A stretch of 8,283 bases of DNA, taken from JAFGKM01 sp964403465 (lineage in GTDB: Bacteria > Ratteibacteria > UBA8468 > B48-G9 > JAFGKM01). Made by a program: the position numbers and the translations under genes. Under the pieces are notes generated by a model. It saw only the letters and a program-made list of their open reading frames with translations, did no database searches and was not told where the DNA came from. This document shows, piece by piece, positions 6,555 through 8,283 of the stretch; the stretch's first letter is position 1; each line of letters opens with the position of its first letter. The DNA is taken from contig CAYOFY010000069.1 in NCBI GenBank assembly GCA_964403465.1, positions 1-8,283 of the forward strand. The letters run 5' to 3'.

Positions 6555-6600
6555 GAGGGACGGTGCGGGAAACCAATCAGCGTTAAAGGTGTGTTATCAG

Positions 6601-7245
6601 GTGAAAAAAAAGGGTCTCATCATAAGTTTTGAAGGTATTGATGGCTGTGGCAAAACGACACAGGCAGGGTTGTTCTGCGAACATCTGAGGAAAAAGGGAG
6701 CAAAGGTTCTCCTCCTGAATGAACCTGGCGGAACATACACCGGAGAAAGAATAAGAAAGATACTGCTTGACAGAAAGGCTGAAATTTCTCCACTCTGCGA
6801 GTTATTCCTGTACATTGCCAGCCGCGCTCAGCTTGTCGGCGAGGTAATCAGGCCCCGCGTTGAAAACGGCACCACCGTTATCCTTGACAGATACGTGGAT
6901 TCCACGACAGCCTACCAGGGATGGGGCAGGGGGTTGCCGATCCGCCTTATTGAATATATGCACCGCTCTTTCATATCCGACGTGATGCCGGACATAACAT
7001 TTCTGATAGACGAACTCGCGGAAAACCTTCTTGACGTCCTGGGAAAGAAGAACAGGGACAGGATTGAACGTGAGTCAATTGACTTTCAGAAGAGGGTCAG
7101 GGAGGGATACCTCCGGATAGCGAAGGGCAGGAGAGGGAGAATAAGGGTTATCCAGAGGGGAACCGTGGAAGGGACGCACAGGGCAATCATCCGCGAATGG
7201 GAGAGGTTTGTTCATGGACCTGAAAGAAAGCAAGGAGTTTCTTGA
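6601..7245 (+). CDS. tmk: Thymidylate kinase
   Basis: Tmk phosphorylates dTMP to dTDP with ATP, an essential step of dTTP supply. From GTG at 6601 it is 214 residues, normal for the family. Residues 11-20 form the P-loop EGIDGCGKTT, 41-45 EPGGT, 96-98 the DRY motif, and 101-110 STTAYQGWGR, which contacts dTMP. RDRIERES (152-159) is the bacterial lid, with GYLRIAK after it. Arg of the common REPGGT motif is Asn here (LNEPGGT). The frame stays open back to a TTG at 6490, but the 37 extra residues (rich in Gly, Ala and Pro) are unlike any Tmk, while the GTG start puts the first beta strand (GLIISFEG) where it belongs. AAAGG lies 11 bases before the GTG. The 3' end overlaps holB by 32 bases, a common pairing in bacteria. 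Confidence 0.95.
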   Translation: MKKKGLIISFEGIDGCGKTTQAGLFCEHLRKKGAKVLLLNEPGGTYTGERIRKILLDRKAEISPLCELFLYIASRAQLVGEVIRPRVENGTTVILDRYVDSTTAYQGWGRGLPIRLIEYMHRSFISDVMPDITFLIDELAENLLDVLGKKNRDRIERESIDFQKRVREGYLRIAKGRRGRIRVIQRGTVEGTHRAIIREWERFVHGPERKQGVS

Positions 7246-8059
7246 AAAAACAAAAAGGCAGGATAAGATAGCAGGCGCCTATATTATCTACGGCGGTGAT
7301 AGACGCCAGAGGAACGAGACCGCACTTTTCCTGGCAAAACTCCTGAACTGCGGGAAACCCGTGCCATGCGGGAAATGCGATGCCTGTAAGAAGATTGAAA
7401 GGAGGATATATCCCGATGTGAAATGGATTGTTCCGTCAAAGAGCATCCTGTCCATAGACGATGTCAGGTGGGTGAAAGAAGACATATACATCACCCCCTA
7501 TGCGGGAAGCAGGAAGATATATATCTTTGAAATAGAATACATGAAGGACGAAGCGTCAAACGCATTTCTGAAGATTCTGGAAGAGCCGCCCGTTTACGGG
7601 GTTCTGATAATCCAGAGCAGCAATATAAATTTCTTCCTGCCCACGATTGTCTCCAGATGCCAGAAGGTCCGGCTCAATTATGCCATACCTGAAAATGGCA
7701 GGGAGACAGCCGAAATCCAGATGCAATTCATGGAAATGCTGAGACAGGCGAGAAAAAGGGATTTTTACGGATTGTTCAGGTCAATAGATGCACTGGTAAA
7801 GAATAAAGAGCGGGAAGAGGTGGAGGACTGGCTGGGGAAGGTTGCTTTGCTTTGCCGCGACGGATATTTCAGGAAAGCGGGCTTACCCCGGGAATTGCTG
7901 GTCAACAAGGATTCGACAGAGGACGTTCTGTTCCAGGACGAAACCATGGTTGCCGACGTCATGGAAAAGATACTGGAACTCAAGGGCAGGGTGCGTTATA
8001 ATATTAACCTCAAACTCGGACTGGACAGTCTTTTTCTGTCCATAGCCATGATACAATAA
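7214..8059 (+). CDS. holB: DNA polymerase III delta' subunit (clamp loader)
   Basis: The 281-residue protein is a clamp-loader AAA+ subunit that works with delta and tau/gamma to place the sliding clamp on primed DNA. The AAA+ core has a zinc module C46-x5-C52-x2-C55-x2-C58 (NCGKPVPCGKCDAC), the ISIDDVRWVKEDIYITPYAGSRKIYI-type region (78-104), EASNAFLKILEEPP (113-126) and the SRC motif (147-149), whose Arg acts on the neighbouring ATPase subunit. The Walker A loop is degenerate (YGGDRRQRNET at 26-36, no GK[ST]) and the Walker B acid pair is altered (IFEIEYM), so this subunit should not hydrolyse ATP, as is usual for delta'. The C-terminal part (about 165-281) is helical. The start at ATG 7214 has GAGAGG seven bases upstream inside tmk; an in-frame TTG at 7208 is less likely. 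Confidence 0.9.
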   Translation: MDLKESKEFLEKTKRQDKIAGAYIIYGGDRRQRNETALFLAKLLNCGKPVPCGKCDACKKIERRIYPDVKWIVPSKSILSIDDVRWVKEDIYITPYAGSRKIYIFEIEYMKDEASNAFLKILEEPPVYGVLIIQSSNINFFLPTIVSRCQKVRLNYAIPENGRETAEIQMQFMEMLRQARKRDFYGLFRSIDALVKNKEREEVEDWLGKVALLCRDGYFRKAGLPRELLVNKDSTEDVLFQDETMVADVMEKILELKGRVRYNINLKLGLDSLFLSIAMIQ

Positions 8060-8067
8060 CCCGGGGA

Positions 8068-8124
8068 GTATAATTCAGTTCGTAAGGGAAAGTTAAGCAG
8101 TGTTGTACAAGCCGAAGTGGCGGA
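8068..8124 (+). repeat. 57-bp direct repeat, copy 1: promoter-like box plus tRNA-Leu-like 5' end
   Basis: This copy aligns without gaps to 8227-8283 at 40 of 57 positions. It starts GTATAATT (a perfect -10 box at 8069-8074) and ends in an exact 17-base match, CAAGCCGAAGTGGCGGA (8108-8124). The last 14 bases look like a tRNA-Leu 5' end, but what follows (GCCGAGGCCC) does not continue as a tRNA, so this copy is a fragment or a different RNA. I see no good -35 box before it. Confidence 0.6.
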
Positions 8125-8205
8125 GCCGAGGCCCGTTTTTGCCTGGTTTCGCATTCTTAGGGCTGTCGGGGCCGAGACCGTGCGTAGTGTTTTTCAATAG
8201 CACAA

Positions 8206-8233
8206 TTGTAACGACGCGGCAGGTGGGTATAAT
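8206..8233 (+). promoter_or_regulatory. Putative promoter of the tRNA-Leu-like gene
   Basis: TTGTAA (8206-8211), a 16-base spacer and a perfect TATAAT (8228-8233) make a good housekeeping-type promoter. Transcription would begin near 8240, about 30 bases before the tRNA-like start at 8270. Confidence 0.5.
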
Positions 8234-8283
8234 TTGAATCGTCAGTAGAAATATGACAGTTTAATGCAAGCCGAAGTGGCGGA
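8227..8283 (+). repeat. 57-bp direct repeat, copy 2
   Basis: This is the second copy, exactly 159 bases downstream of the first. It carries TATAAT (8228-8233), matches poorly in the middle and has the 17-base identical end at 8267-8283. The window stops at the last matching base, so whether identity continues cannot be seen. Confidence 0.6.
8270..8283 (+). tRNA. Probable 5' end of a tRNA-Leu, cut by the window edge
   Basis: The bases GCCGAAG-T-G-GCGG-A fit tRNA positions 1-14: a seven-base acceptor strand, U8, position 9, the 5' D-stem and A14. In bacteria GCCGAAGTGGCGGA is typical of tRNA-Leu, where AATTGGTAGAC would follow. A promoter with 30 bases of leader stands upstream. With 14 bases and no anticodon, isoacceptor and integrity cannot be judged. 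The alternative is that it is only part of the 159-base-spaced repeat. Confidence 0.45.

Noticed and set aside
6490..6600. N-terminal extension of 37 residues on thymidylate kinase from a TTG start
   Set aside because: It begins with a rare start inside the upstream gene, has low-complexity Gly/Ala/Pro content, lies before the first beta strand of the fold, and a GTG with a ribosome site fits the family length.
5682..6759. Identical 18-base sequence GGAGAAAGAATAAGAAAG in the GGDEF gene (5682-5699) and in tmk (6742-6759)
   Set aside because: Both encode Gly-Glu-Arg-Ile-Arg-Lys in frame with the same biased codons; shared codon preference explains it better than a repeat element.
7288..7400. 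Degenerate Walker A loop in holB as a sign of a pseudogene
   Set aside because: Delta' subunits commonly lack a working ATP site; the zinc cysteines and SRC motif are intact and the frame is open.

Overview
The window carries two divergent gene clusters separated by a control region at about 4475-4658. The left cluster reads leftward: a DUF1318 lipoprotein, the alpha and beta subunits of a 2-oxoacid:ferredoxin oxidoreductase (VorB/VorA type), a DUF1614 membrane protein, radC, and the first two thirds of a sugar-nucleotide epimerase cut by the left edge. The right cluster reads rightward: a membrane GAF-GGDEF protein, an unrecognised two-helix membrane protein, thymidylate kinase (tmk) and the DNA polymerase III delta' subunit (holB). 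The last 224 bases hold no protein gene. They contain two promoter-like copies of a 57-bp element, each ending in what reads as the first 14 bases of a tRNA-Leu.

The ferredoxin-linked oxoacid oxidoreductase points to an anaerobic bacterium. The lipobox protein and membrane-bound diguanylate-cyclase-like protein suggest a diderm. Base composition looks close to even, and Arg (AGG/AGA) and Ile (ATA) codons are common. No marker gene is present, so I do not assign a phylum; an uncultured anaerobic lineage is plausible.

Gene spacing implies two operons. On the left, alpha and beta are 10 bases apart, beta and the DUF1614 gene share an ATGA overlap, and radC starts 5 bases after the DUF1614 stop. 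On the right, the GGDEF stop directly abuts the next start codon, and tmk and holB overlap by 32 bases. The left cluster joins 2-oxoacid oxidation to unrelated housekeeping genes. The right cluster joins a signalling pair to nucleotide supply and replication.

The points most worth a second look are four. The GGDEF domain lacks the usual guanine-contacting Asn and has GGDEL in place of GGDEF. The oxidoreductase has no gamma or ferredoxin subunit beside it. A perfect AT-rich palindrome overlaps the putative GGDEF promoter. A repeat at the right end duplicates a promoter plus a tRNA start. I see no CRISPR array, transposase, phage gene or obvious defence system, so I do not claim a new system.
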